DNA of 64,000 bases. It comes from Lactiplantibacillus dongliensis. Lineage in GTDB: Bacteria; Bacillota; Bacilli; Lactobacillales; Lactobacillaceae. Within the stretch, counting starts at the first letter, position 1. The number at the start of each line of letters is the position of its first letter. Shown here piece by piece: positions 41,766 through 51,948 of the stretch. The stretch covers positions 1 through 64,000 of the forward strand of contig NZ_BJDK01000016.1 in NCBI RefSeq assembly GCF_005405105.1, read 5' to 3'. Under the pieces are notes generated by a model that saw only the letters and a program-made list of their open reading frames with translations, was not told where the DNA came from and ran no database searches. The translations under genes were made by a program, and so were the position numbers.

Positions 41766-44700
41766 ATGAGTAGCAAAAATTTGATGCAGGCTTCAAAACC
41801 AAACAAAGTTCATTATCGGATGTATAAGTCGGGTCGTCACTGGCTATTTGCTAGCATAACGGTTGTGACTGTTGGGAGCAGTTTATTGTGGGGCAACCAA
41901 GTACGTGCAGCCACGACTACGCCAACTAACGATGAGTCAGCTGACCAAACCGCTGTGAGCGGTACCGCGTCGGTTAGTTCAACGGTGACGTTACATGAGT
42001 CGACTTCACAAGGGTCGTCTTCCGGCGCTGCTAGTGGTGATCAGCAAAGTAGAACTAGTGACACGAGCCAAGTTAGTCAGGCCAGCCAAACGAGTCAAGT
42101 AACTAGTGGGTCGAGCAGTGCTAGTCAACCGCCTGTTAGTGATGAGCAATCATCACAGTCATCAGCTAATACGGCAAGTCAAATGAGTCAAGCGACTAGT
42201 GACCCAAGCAGTGCTGGTCAATCAGCTGTCGGTGTTGGTCAGTTATCACAAGCACCTGCTAATTCAATTGGGGCTACAAGTCAAGCAAAGTCGGTCGCAC
42301 CATCAGAAGCAAGTGTGGTTAATAACCAGAGCCTTGTTGCACAGCCAATTGTTAGTTCAGCAAATGAACAAGCTGATAAGGGAACCTTAACGCATAACTT
42401 AATAATGTCAGACGTCACTGCGGCTAATAAGATGGTCGCAACTCGAGCTAGCTTACTTAGAGATGCAACCCCAGATTCGACATTTACCTGGTCGATTGAT
42501 GACATTGGGACAACATTAACGTTGAATGGCGGGACGCCGACTGAATCGCTATACAATATGCTTACTGATGAGGAACGTGAAAAAGTTAAGAATATCGTCA
42601 TTGCGAGACCTGTTACGATTATCGGTGATGTCGGGGTGAAATTCTTTAATGATTTCGCTAACGCTGCGACAATTACTGGCCTTGAAAATATCAATGTCGA
42701 TCAAGCGACTGACTTAACATCAATGTTCAATAAGTTTGGTTATAATTATTCTGATTATGATAAGTCCATTAAGTTTAGCGGGCTGGCTAACTGGAATGTT
42801 TCAAAAGTGACATCGTTTGATTCTATGTTTTATTTTGCGCAGGTCGCTAATGTCGATGTTAAAAACTGGCAAGTTAGTCAAGTAACTAGTATGAGCAATA
42901 TGTTTAGTAATACCAATAAGTTATCTAGCCTGGACCTTAGTGGTTGGCAGGTTGGTAATATGTTAAAAGATATGTCATATTTTGTTGATAGGTCTAATAT
43001 AAGTAGTTTAGATTTGCAAAATTGGCAAATAGCCCAAGGAATTGCTGCCAGAGGTGCACTTGGTGCGAATAATTTAATTGAGTTTAGATTGAATCCTAGC
43101 TTTCAGAACTTTTCTGATGGTGGTTTACTTGGCCTAAATAGGGCGATACATTATCCATATGATGGTCAATGGATTAATGAAACAACGCAGAAACATTATA
43201 GAACACTGGATCTAGAAGACTTATTCGAATCTGGTAATGGGACAAATGATTTATACAAATATAATACGGTTGCAATCAAGGGCTTAGGCACAAAGACGGT
43301 GACCACCTATCCAAACATGAAGGTTGAGCCAATCCGATTTGTGGATACACTCGTTGATACTGATGGTCAGAACCGAAGCAAGACTGATGTCGGTGTACAA
43401 GCTTCAGATTTTAGTTTTGCAAGTCCAATTGATACGAGTCAGCTGGGAAATTACCAAGTTGAGGTTAATTATACAAATGATCAGGGTAAACTTATTTCAG
43501 GTGAAGCCATTTTACATGTTATTCCCAGTAAGATTAGATACACGATAAAGAATCAAACAGCAATTATTGATGATAATCCCATTGATGCTAGTATAGTTGA
43601 CGATGATACGGGACTCAGTAAACCACAAACATTATTAATGAGCAAGTTGCAGCAGTTGATAGTAGCAGACGATAATGGTCAAACAATCACAGTAGCCAGT
43701 GATCCAATGTTAATGCCCACTGATAATTCGAGTGATTTAGTAATGGCAATTGTACAATTCACACCAGGTGTTTATTCGCTAACATTTACTTGTACGGATC
43801 CAACTGATAACATTACTGTAATATCACCGGTTGCAATATTGACGTTAATTAAGTCAAAAGAGAAGTTAGCGCTCAATTCAACGGCCATTATCCGCCCTGA
43901 TAAATCCATTACGGCGGCTGATCTATTCCAAACCGCTTTAGATGGTTATGGCGATTCTTTGGTTGATGCGGATGGCCAATTAAGTTCGGCAGTGACACTT
44001 GATTTAGGTGGCTTGGATTTATCAAAACCAGTGCCTGGGACGTATCAAATCTCGGCAACTTATACGGATGAGGCCAATAATGTCGTAACGGCGACGCGAT
44101 CCGTTACCGTAGCCGACACCCAGGAAAGTCTGGAGTTGAATAATCATGACCAGCCAGTGTCATTGATTGCTGGTTCAAATGCTCATTTTGATCCAACTAG
44201 TTTGGTAAGTCGTGCTACTGATGGGTTGGGTAATGTTATTGATGCGTCACAGTTACAGTATGATTATTATGACTTGAATCATCAGCCAGTAACTTTGGAC
44301 TTAAAGAATCCTGGTCAGTATCAATTAAAAATTAGCTACCAAGATAGTGTTGGTAATATTACCAGCAAAACAGTCCCAGTTAATCTCAATGCCACCAAGG
44401 CAAAAGTTAAATTGACGACGAATTCAGAGGGCATCGTCATCAACGATGCGGATTTTGACCCGACCGCGTTGATTGAAACTGCCGTTGATGAAAATGGTGA
44501 CCCATTGATTCCAACGGTCGTTAATGCTGTTGCACGCATGGTTCGTTTAGGTGGTAACCAGTTGTTAATTACCAATCATGTGGATGTAACTAAGGCGGGA
44601 ACTTACGCTGTAGATTTTAGTTATACCGATGTTGCCGGCAATAAATTTAATCAGAGTGTAGCTGTCACCGTATATGTACCTGCAACCTTTGCGATTCAGC

Positions 44701-45725
44701 CAACACAAACAATCACTCAAGGCGAGGTGTTTGACCCTCGAAGCCTCTTTGTATCAGGAACCGGTGTTAATGGGGCGAACTTGACTGCGGCTGATTTGAC
44801 GTATAATTTGAGTGGTGTTGATTTTACCAAAGTGGGTGTCTATCAATTACCAGTTAGTTACAAGGATCAATATGGCAGGCTAACGACGGCTAACTCGAAA
44901 TTAACGATCAAAGCACAGCCCGTCGTCGGTCAAGCTAAGATAACGTTAAATTCGGTCGCACCGATTGTGGCAGCGGCTGATCAAACCTTTGATCCGGCTC
45001 AAGTGGTTAACACGATTACGACGGCCACCGGTGAAAAAGTGGCGGTAACCGATCCGGACGTTAAGATTACGAGTAACGTTGATCCAACTAAGCCGGGGAC
45101 GTATCAAGTACGAGTCAGTTACGCTGGTGTTAGCGCCACGGCGACTGTTACAGTTGTCGCAGCGACCAATACAGGTGATGGCGGTAATAGTGGGACGACC
45201 ACCCCGACTGAGCCAGATGGGGACAATCATGGCGGTACAACGACTCCAACTAAGCCGGATACTGGCCACAACGGTGGTACAGCGACCAGCCCAGACACGG
45301 GTCATGGCAACAGTACCACGGTACCAGATAACCACGGCGAGATGCCGTCAGTGCCTAAACCAGGGAAAACTCCGGTAACCGCTAAGCAGCCGAAACCAGT
45401 TGTGACTAAGACACAGGCAATAACTAAACCCGTAACCGGTATTCAGCCAGTGAAAGCATCATTGGTAGCGATCGATGCGCACGTTAAAACGGGCACTTGG
45501 CAGGCTAGTCCGGCTGGCGTCATGTTCACTGAGCCTGAAAGGACGACCGTTGTCGCGCAAAAGGCTAGTTTGAAGCCAACAACGACCAAACAACCCACTG
45601 ATCACCAATTGGCTAGCGGTGAGTTACCACAAACCAATGACCGAATATCGTTTGTAGGTATTGTTGGTGCGGTGCTAGTTGGATTGCTAAGCTGGTTTGG
45701 TTTAGTTAGTCATCGAAAGGATTAA
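41766..45725 (+). CDS. LPxTG-anchored surface protein with BspA-type repeats and Ig-like domains (1)
   Basis: 1319 aa. Order: a KxYKxGK-type signal peptide (MYKSGRHWLFASITV, cleavage after VRAA); a Ser/Thr/Gln-rich stretch of about 180 residues; a region of BspA-type (DUF285) repeats at about 330-430 with units like VSQVTSMSNMFSNTNKLSSL; about seven repeats of some 80-90 residues with Ig-like endings such as PGTYQISATYTDEANN; a Thr/Pro-rich wall-spanning region; and the sortase signal LPQTN followed by a membrane helix and SHRKD. It should be displayed on the cell wall, perhaps in adhesion. It is followed by a paralogue at 46037. Confidence 0.93.
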   Translation: MSSKNLMQASKPNKVHYRMYKSGRHWLFASITVVTVGSSLLWGNQVRAATTTPTNDESADQTAVSGTASVSSTVTLHESTSQGSSSGAASGDQQSRTSDTSQVSQASQTSQVTSGSSSASQPPVSDEQSSQSSANTASQMSQATSDPSSAGQSAVGVGQLSQAPANSIGATSQAKSVAPSEASVVNNQSLVAQPIVSSANEQADKGTLTHNLIMSDVTAANKMVATRASLLRDATPDSTFTWSIDDIGTTLTLNGGTPTESLYNMLTDEEREKVKNIVIARPVTIIGDVGVKFFNDFANAATITGLENINVDQATDLTSMFNKFGYNYSDYDKSIKFSGLANWNVSKVTSFDSMFYFAQVANVDVKNWQVSQVTSMSNMFSNTNKLSSLDLSGWQVGNMLKDMSYFVDRSNISSLDLQNWQIAQGIAARGALGANNLIEFRLNPSFQNFSDGGLLGLNRAIHYPYDGQWINETTQKHYRTLDLEDLFESGNGTNDLYKYNTVAIKGLGTKTVTTYPNMKVEPIRFVDTLVDTDGQNRSKTDVGVQASDFSFASPIDTSQLGNYQVEVNYTNDQGKLISGEAILHVIPSKIRYTIKNQTAIIDDNPIDASIVDDDTGLSKPQTLLMSKLQQLIVADDNGQTITVASDPMLMPTDNSSDLVMAIVQFTPGVYSLTFTCTDPTDNITVISPVAILTLIKSKEKLALNSTAIIRPDKSITAADLFQTALDGYGDSLVDADGQLSSAVTLDLGGLDLSKPVPGTYQISATYTDEANNVVTATRSVTVADTQESLELNNHDQPVSLIAGSNAHFDPTSLVSRATDGLGNVIDASQLQYDYYDLNHQPVTLDLKNPGQYQLKISYQDSVGNITSKTVPVNLNATKAKVKLTTNSEGIVINDADFDPTALIETAVDENGDPLIPTVVNAVARMVRLGGNQLLITNHVDVTKAGTYAVDFSYTDVAGNKFNQSVAVTVYVPATFAIQPTQTITQGEVFDPRSLFVSGTGVNGANLTAADLTYNLSGVDFTKVGVYQLPVSYKDQYGRLTTANSKLTIKAQPVVGQAKITLNSVAPIVAAADQTFDPAQVVNTITTATGEKVAVTDPDVKITSNVDPTKPGTYQVRVSYAGVSATATVTVVAATNTGDGGNSGTTTPTEPDGDNHGGTTTPTKPDTGHNGGTATSPDTGHGNSTTVPDNHGEMPSVPKPGKTPVTAKQPKPVVTKTQAITKPVTGIQPVKASLVAIDAHVKTGTWQASPAGVMFTEPERTTVVAQKASLKPTTTKQPTDHQLASGELPQTNDRISFVGIVGAVLVGLLSWFGLVSHRKD

Positions 45726-45737
45726 ATTGGCTCATTT

Positions 45738-45772
45738 GAGGCCTGAAATTAAGTTTTCAGGCTTTTTATTTT
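45738..45772 (+). terminator. Terminator between the two surface-protein genes
   Basis: GCCTGAAA and TTTCAGGC form the stem around TTAAGT, followed by TTTTTA. Confidence 0.82.
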
Positions 45773-45800
45773 GACTTAATTTGACTTAATTTGACGTAAT
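45771..45800. repeat. Three tandem 10-bp repeats
   Basis: TTGACTTAAT twice, then TTGACGTAAT, exactly head to tail, upstream of the second surface-protein gene. The spacing of one helical turn suits a protein-binding array; no protein is assigned. Confidence 0.7.
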
Positions 45801-46036
45801 GGTCTAGTGAGCAAGCTAGAGTGTTGGTCTAGGTTTAGGAGAAAATGACACCATTGGATTAGGTTCACTTAATCAAGTATCACTTGCAAGTAATGGCTTG
45901 GTTAGATTTAGTGCGTTAAAATAGTTGCTAAGGTAAATAGTTTTTAGACTATTTAATTTATTTTATTAAAATTATTTTATTTATATAGTGGGATTACTTG
46001 ATTAGGTGATAGGTGCAGAAAGGACGCGGGTTAGAG

Positions 46037-49000
46037 ATGTTATATAGGCAGAGTACTAGGATTCAAAAAGCAAAAATACATTATAAAATGTATAAATCTG
46101 GTAATAAATGGCTATTTGCCAGTTTAACAATGTTGACTTTAGGATTAGGCGGGGCGGTAACTGCCCAAGCAGCGGCAGTCCCAGTCGTGACTCCAACGAC
46201 AACTGGGACCGCAACTAGTCAGGGCGAAAAGCCATTGCCCGAAAGTCAATCGATAGCAGTCTCTTCCGGGGCACCAGCTGTGGCAAGTGGTACGTCAGCA
46301 ACAGCTAGTGCTGTCAATTCAGCGGATTCGTCAACATCAGCAAGTTCTGAAGTTGCGAGTTCACAAGCGGTTTCAGGTACTAGTGCAACCAGCCAAGCCA
46401 CGAGGACGGTAGCTAGTCCGGCTGGGACCGATGTCACTAGTGCGTCAACAACCCCAGCACCAGCAGATCCAGCTTCAGTGGCAGCACCAGTTCGGACTAA
46501 GGCAACACCGCGGGCCTTGCCAATTGAAAGATCCTCTGTCGCTAAGCGTGCAAACTTGGAACTTGAAGGGACGAACGGGACCGTTCATTGGCAGTTGTCA
46601 GACGGTGAATTAACGCTCGATGGGGGGACCTTAGCAGAAAATGAATTCAAAGATAGTGCTGGCAAGACTGATTGGAAGTCACGCGTTTATCATGTCATAG
46701 TGAAGGCGCCGGTAAAAGTTATCGGCAAAACTGGGGTTAGCTTGTTTCAAGATTGGAATCAACTAACCACTGTTAAGAATGGTAAAAATTTAGATGTCAG
46801 TGAAGCTACCGATCTGAATCATATGTTTGCTAATGATCCGAATTTGGAAGCGCTAGATGTTAGTCAGTGGCAAGTAGATCATGTGACTGATTTTAGTTGG
46901 TTATTTTCAAATGATTTCAAGTATGGAGAAAATTATGGCTTTGATTATCTTACAGGTGAGGTGTCAGAGGCAATAGATGTTAGCAACTGGCACACCACGG
47001 CGGCAACTAACCTGCAAGGGGTCTTTCAAGGGGTTAATCGCAATGGACTTAATCCGATGAATTTAAATGTGACTAACTGGCAGGTTGATCACGTCACGAA
47101 TATGAGTGAACTTTTTGCGGAGACCACTTTAGGCTCGTTGGATTTATCTAAGTGGCACGTTGATCACGTGACCGATATGAGCGGCATGTTTGCGCGAGTC
47201 GAAAGCCTGGAAAATTTGGATTTAAGTCAGTGGCACGTGGGAAACGTCACTACGATGGCTGAGATGTTTCGTGAGACGACTGATTTGGCGAACTTAAACG
47301 TTGGTAATTGGGATGTCAGTCACGTGACCGATATGCATGCGATGTTTTATGGCACAATGCTGCCTAAGCTCGCTTTAAATCAATGGGACGTTTCAAATGT
47401 TACCAACATGGCGGGCATGTTCAAATGGTCAGCGTTAACGGATTTGCAGATTGGTGATTGGCAGACGGGGCATGTGACCAATATGGGGCATATGTTTGAA
47501 CAGGCCGACTTAGCGAAACTAGATTTAAACCGTTGGGACGTGAGCCAAGTTGTTAATATGACGGGCATGTTTAAAATAATGCCCAATTTACGTGATTTGC
47601 AGATTAGTAATTGGCAGACCCATCAGTTGACTAAAATGGCCGGGATGTTTATGGGGATTCGGGACCTAACGCCACTAACAACGTTAGATATTGCTAATTG
47701 GGATACGTCACACGTGACGAGCTTTGATCAACTCTTCCGAGACCAGAGTCATTTACACAATCTAGACGTTAGTCGGTGGGACGTTCGACAAATTGAGTCA
47801 ATGGATTATGCGTTTGCCGATACCGGTTTGTGGGCGATTGATTTGGGAGACTGGCAGTTACAGCCGTATGTGCATATGACGCGGGCACTTAATTCAACGG
47901 ACTTGGGACGAATTCGAATTAATGGGACTTTTCGACCTTATGACGCTGATATTTTTCCAACACCCAAAGTGATGGACGGTGATAGTGATACCGGCTATTG
48001 GTATAACTTGGCAACCAATCAAAAATATACCTCGAGTGATTTGGTCGATTTGTATCATAAAGTGGACGCTCAAGGTAAACCGATCGAACCTGGCCCACTA
48101 GCTACCTACATTTGGCGACCAGATCGAAGTCTCCTAGAAGTCCAGAATGATGTCAAAGTTTATCAATATACACCGTGGCGGGCCGGATTAGTCATTAGTA
48201 AATTGTTAGGTGATCAAGGTAATCCGCTTGATCCGGCCACGGTACCGGCTGAGAATTTAGTTGTTACGGCGGTCGATACTAGTAAATTGGGTAAGCAGCT
48301 CGTTCATATCAAATATACGTCTAATTATGGGAGAGTCTTAGAACGCGAGACGACTGTCGAAGTTGTTCCGGCTGGTAAGGCCACTTTAACGGGGCGTGAT
48401 GTTCTGCTAATTGCGGGACCAAAGCATACCGCATCGCAGTTGGCTCCCTTATTCAGCGGTACAAATGAGCAGGGTCAACCGTTGACCTTAAATGATGTCA
48501 CAGTGAGTTGGATCGATATGAAGGGTGAGCCGCTTGATCAACCAGACTTAACCCAAGTTGGTCAGTACTGGGGACACTTTACCTATCAGACCGACAATGT
48601 GACGCTTACCCAGGCGAGCCAGTTGACGGTCTTGCCGAGTCGAGCGCTAGTACAGTTGACCCCCGCCACTGTCGTCATTGGACCCAATGCATCCTTCAAT
48701 TTAGATGATCATTTGTTGATTTGGGATGCGTTTGGTCAGCCACTAAGCAGTACGAGTGCCGGGGTTAGTGTGCACTGGGTCACCGGGCCACAATTACGGT
48801 CGACCCAAGCGCCAGGTCGGTATACGGCGACGGTTAGCTATACCGACATTGCGGGTAATCAGTTGACGGATACAGCAACGATGCAACTGCTCAGTAGTCA
48901 GGCGAACATCTTGACGGTACCCAGCTTAAAAGTTCTGCAAGGGACAACCTTTGAGCCAACTCAAACGGTGATTGGGGCTTGGAATGCAGCTGGCCAGCCG

Positions 49001-49963
49001 ATTGCGGCTACCCAATTAACGTATGCCTCAACGGTGGACCCATCGAAGTTGGGCCAATATTGGGTCAAGGTCAGTTATCAAGATACAGTCGGTAACGCAC
49101 CGATTATCAAGTGGGTACCGGTCACGGTGATCCAGCCGGTTAAGATTAGTCTGAAGACGCCACCCGTGTTAATTGCCGGACCCAAAACCACGTTTGACCC
49201 GCAACAACTAATTGATCAGGTACAAGATGAGAATGGTCAGACAGTGCCACTAAGCCAAGTGTCGGTCGTCAGCACCGTGAATCCGCAGCAAGTCGGTACT
49301 TATCCCGTGACGGTTAGCTATGGTGAAGGTAGTGCGCAATTAAAGGTCACGGTACGGGCATCACAAGCCGGCTTGCACGTGAAGACCCCGATTAAATTAG
49401 TGGTTGGTCAAGCTTGGCAACCGCAAGCGGCGTATGTGAGCGGCACCGATGCGACTGGTCACGCCTTGCCATGGTCAGCGGTGACGGTACAGGGCCACGT
49501 TGACGCCCAACAAGTCGGTACGACTGAGCTTTGGTATCAGTACACGGATATCGCTGGTAATTTGTGGCAACAGTCCGTCTGGGTACAAGTCGAACCAGAT
49601 ACCCAGCCAGGTGGTGGTGGCGGGGGGACAGAAACTCCAGGACCAGTGCCGCCAATTACAACACCCGAGCCACCCGTTGAGCCGGGGACCCCAACTGAAC
49701 CAGAACAACCAACGCAACCAGAGCAACCCTTAAAACCGGTTAAGCCGGCTCAGCCAGGCACTGGTGCATCGGCTGGTGGTCAATTGACGGTGAAACCAGT
49801 TACAGCTAAGCCCGTGGTTGCATTGAAACCAAGCGCAAGTTCAGCGAAAGCGCCAGAATTGCCACAAACCGATGAAACGACCACCCTTGCAACAACTTTA
49901 GCTGGTATTGGGCTGTTGATAGTTAGTTTAGGCGGTTTGATTGATTGGCGTCGCTTCTATTAA
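46037..49963 (+). CDS. LPxTG-anchored surface protein with BspA-type repeats and Ig-like domains (2)
   Basis: 1308 aa from ATG 46037, with AGAAAGGA upstream; the GTG at 46013 overlaps that site. It is a paralogue of the preceding gene with the same plan: signal peptide MYKSGNKWLFASLTMLTLG ending AQAA, an Ala/Ser/Thr-rich linker, about a dozen 24-residue BspA/DUF285 units (for example NVTNMAGMFKWSALTDLQIG), several Ig-like repeats (TPWRAGLVISKLLGDQGNPL and later), a Pro/Glu-rich spacer of EQPTQPEQP type, and the anchor LPQTD with a membrane helix ending DWRRFY. The repeat region is longer than in the first protein, whereas the linker is shorter. Confidence 0.93.
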   Translation: MLYRQSTRIQKAKIHYKMYKSGNKWLFASLTMLTLGLGGAVTAQAAAVPVVTPTTTGTATSQGEKPLPESQSIAVSSGAPAVASGTSATASAVNSADSSTSASSEVASSQAVSGTSATSQATRTVASPAGTDVTSASTTPAPADPASVAAPVRTKATPRALPIERSSVAKRANLELEGTNGTVHWQLSDGELTLDGGTLAENEFKDSAGKTDWKSRVYHVIVKAPVKVIGKTGVSLFQDWNQLTTVKNGKNLDVSEATDLNHMFANDPNLEALDVSQWQVDHVTDFSWLFSNDFKYGENYGFDYLTGEVSEAIDVSNWHTTAATNLQGVFQGVNRNGLNPMNLNVTNWQVDHVTNMSELFAETTLGSLDLSKWHVDHVTDMSGMFARVESLENLDLSQWHVGNVTTMAEMFRETTDLANLNVGNWDVSHVTDMHAMFYGTMLPKLALNQWDVSNVTNMAGMFKWSALTDLQIGDWQTGHVTNMGHMFEQADLAKLDLNRWDVSQVVNMTGMFKIMPNLRDLQISNWQTHQLTKMAGMFMGIRDLTPLTTLDIANWDTSHVTSFDQLFRDQSHLHNLDVSRWDVRQIESMDYAFADTGLWAIDLGDWQLQPYVHMTRALNSTDLGRIRINGTFRPYDADIFPTPKVMDGDSDTGYWYNLATNQKYTSSDLVDLYHKVDAQGKPIEPGPLATYIWRPDRSLLEVQNDVKVYQYTPWRAGLVISKLLGDQGNPLDPATVPAENLVVTAVDTSKLGKQLVHIKYTSNYGRVLERETTVEVVPAGKATLTGRDVLLIAGPKHTASQLAPLFSGTNEQGQPLTLNDVTVSWIDMKGEPLDQPDLTQVGQYWGHFTYQTDNVTLTQASQLTVLPSRALVQLTPATVVIGPNASFNLDDHLLIWDAFGQPLSSTSAGVSVHWVTGPQLRSTQAPGRYTATVSYTDIAGNQLTDTATMQLLSSQANILTVPSLKVLQGTTFEPTQTVIGAWNAAGQPIAATQLTYASTVDPSKLGQYWVKVSYQDTVGNAPIIKWVPVTVIQPVKISLKTPPVLIAGPKTTFDPQQLIDQVQDENGQTVPLSQVSVVSTVNPQQVGTYPVTVSYGEGSAQLKVTVRASQAGLHVKTPIKLVVGQAWQPQAAYVSGTDATGHALPWSAVTVQGHVDAQQVGTTELWYQYTDIAGNLWQQSVWVQVEPDTQPGGGGGGTETPGPVPPITTPEPPVEPGTPTEPEQPTQPEQPLKPVKPAQPGTGASAGGQLTVKPVTAKPVVALKPSASSAKAPELPQTDETTTLATTLAGIGLLIVSLGGLIDWRRFY

Positions 49964-50016
49964 ATGAATCACAGTTTTTTAGTCGTACGGTGTGGCTATA
50001 AATATTTAGCATCTCA

Positions 50017-50050
50017 AAAGAGTCTGGGGGTTTTCCAGGCTCTTTTTTGA
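50017..50050 (+). terminator. Terminator of the second surface-protein gene
   Basis: AAGAGTCTGG pairs with CCAGGCTCTT (one GT pair) around GGGTTTT and is followed by a T-run. Confidence 0.83.
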
Positions 50051-50220
50051 GTGATAACGTCAATTGGGATGTGGAGATAAAAGGTTGTTAAAAGTGGGGT
50101 GAAACAGCGAGTTTTGAAAGCTGGTCGGTGATCAAAATCTGATTGACTATCCGGTCAACCCCGTGATAAACTAAATTGAACCTAAAATGGTAACGATTAC
50201 TTCTAGGAGGAAACGCATCA

Positions 50221-50340
50221 TGAAAACAGAAAAATAAGTCAAAATATTCAAGAAATTCAGACGGAGCCGACTATTTTGACAATTAGGACTTAACTGTTAA
50301 GTCGTTAGGATTGCAACGTCACTTTGAGTTTGATTAGGAA
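50221..50340 (+). pseudogene. Possible degraded small gene upstream of an MFS transporter
   Basis: A strong TAGGAGGAA site (50203-50211) precedes ATG 50221, yet the frame stops after five codons (MKTEK). One inserted A would give a frame running MKTEKISQNIQEIQTEPTI. Further on another frame reads LTVKSLGLQRHFEFD. This looks like a short gene broken by several frameshifts. No family is recognised, and it could be a coincidental leader. Confidence 0.25.
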
Positions 50341-50417
50341 AGGAACTAACCAATTTTTCTAGGTGCTGATTCGCAGAGATGTGGTCGCGTCGTTCCGTTT
50401 TTGGTTTAAAGTACAAC

Positions 50418-51671
50418 ATGATGACAGAACAATTAATGCCGCACTGGCGGCGTAATATTTATCTTTTTTTAACCAGTCAGTTTTTGACGGGAATCACCAG
50501 TATGATGGTTCAATACGCCATTATCTGGTATTTGACAAAGCAAACCAATTCCGCGACGGTCTTGAGTTTTGCGACGTTATTGGGCATGTTACCGATGGCC
50601 CTACTGAGTCCGTTTGTTGGGCCATTTGTTGATCGGTATAATAAGAAATTATTGTTGATTGTGCCGGATGTGATTGCCGCTATTTTTGCGATTGCGTTAT
50701 CAATAGTCGGTACACTCGCATCAACTTTTCCGTTATGGTTGGTTTTTATTTCGTTATTAGTCCGTTCGATTGCGCAGACATTTCAAATGCCAACAGTTCA
50801 GTCGATTCTACCGACGATGGTGCCAGCAGATGAGTTAACGAAGATTAATGGTCAGTTGGGGATGATTCAATCCGCTAATCTGATTATCGCGCCAGCTTTG
50901 GGGGCTTTTCTCTTTGCCATTGTTCCCATGAACTGGCTGATTTTACTAGATGTTGTGGGAGCAGTCTTGGGCATCAGCTTGCTATTGTTGGTTAAAATTC
51001 CTGAACACCGCGTGATTGACGAACCGGTCCAAGTCTGGCGTGACGCTAAGTTTGGACTGACACAGTTACGTGCAACTAAAGGGTTGTGGGCGATTACGAT
51101 GATTAGGGCCATCTTTATGTTTCTATATATGCCAGCCGCGAGTTTATATCCGTTGATGACGATGCAGTATTTTCACGGCACTGTTGGGCAAGCTGGCTTA
51201 GTCGAAGTCGTATTCTCAGTTGGCATGCTTGGCGGCGGTGCTATCATTGGGTTCTTTGGTAATTGGCGCGATCGGGTCTTGCCAATGCTTTGGTCGATGG
51301 TCTTGATGGGCATCATGTTTGGGATTAGTGGTTTCTTACCGGGAAATCAGACTGGCTTTTATTGGTTTGCGGGGCTAAATATCTTATCGGGAATTATGGT
51401 GCCTTTTTACAGCACACTTTCGATGACGATGATTCAACAGAGTTATCCGCCAGAACATTTGGGACGGATTTTGGGAATGATTAATTCACTGATGAGTATT
51501 GCATCGCCAATCGGACTGATTTTTGCCGGACCATTAGCAGATCTAATTGGCGTGGAAAAACTCTTCTTAATTGGTGGTTTAGGTGCATTAGCTTGTGGCG
51601 TCGCGATGTGGCTGACGCCTAGCGTGCGGACGTATGATTTGCGGTTGCAACGAGGTCAGTCGCGTAGCTAA
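50418..51671 (+). CDS. MFS efflux transporter (MefA-like, DHA3 group)
   Basis: 417 aa from ATG 50418; an in-frame ATG at 50379 would add 13 residues unlike the family, so I prefer the later start, although neither has a strong ribosome binding site. About 12 membrane helices. The opening WRRNIYLFLTSQFLTGITSM, the pattern AIIWYLTKQTNSATVLSFAT and the loop VGPFVDRYNKKLLL are typical of macrolide-efflux-type transporters. The substrate is unknown, and resistance must not be inferred. Monocistronic; terminator at 51755. Confidence 0.88.
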   Translation: MMTEQLMPHWRRNIYLFLTSQFLTGITSMMVQYAIIWYLTKQTNSATVLSFATLLGMLPMALLSPFVGPFVDRYNKKLLLIVPDVIAAIFAIALSIVGTLASTFPLWLVFISLLVRSIAQTFQMPTVQSILPTMVPADELTKINGQLGMIQSANLIIAPALGAFLFAIVPMNWLILLDVVGAVLGISLLLLVKIPEHRVIDEPVQVWRDAKFGLTQLRATKGLWAITMIRAIFMFLYMPAASLYPLMTMQYFHGTVGQAGLVEVVFSVGMLGGGAIIGFFGNWRDRVLPMLWSMVLMGIMFGISGFLPGNQTGFYWFAGLNILSGIMVPFYSTLSMTMIQQSYPPEHLGRILGMINSLMSIASPIGLIFAGPLADLIGVEKLFLIGGLGALACGVAMWLTPSVRTYDLRLQRGQSRS

Positions 51672-51754
51672 AGCGAGCTGTTCACCGCTATAACTTAGTA
51701 GGCAGTAGTGGTCGGACGACTGGTGGGAAGTAACCTTTAAAACTAATATTCGCT

Positions 51755-51786
51755 GAGACTTGGGATTGAGTCCCAAGTCTTTTTTG
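51755..51786 (+). terminator. MFS gene terminator
   Basis: AGACTTGGGA pairs with TCCCAAGTCT around TTGAG and is followed by six T. Confidence 0.9.
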
Positions 51787-51948
51787 TGCAGGTAGGAGGT
51801 GGGACAATACTCAGGAGCGACCTATTAGTGTTCACACTCTTAGAAATTATTAAGTTTCCCAACATCAAATATACAAACGGACAGCCTTCCGATACAATAG
51901 GACTAATGAACTTTCGGTATCTTGGGGAGGGGCGGCATCATCGTTTAT

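Noticed and set aside
49392-49733. Overlapping frames within the second surface-protein gene
   Set aside because: They are antisense or shifted readings of repetitive coding sequence.
41766-49963. Repeats as a possible CRISPR array
   Set aside because: The repeats are coding protein repeats. No short direct repeats with regular unique spacers occur anywhere in the window.
50418-51671. Calling the MFS pump an antibiotic-resistance gene
   Set aside because: Similarity is at subfamily level only; many lactobacilli carry such transporters with no resistance phenotype.
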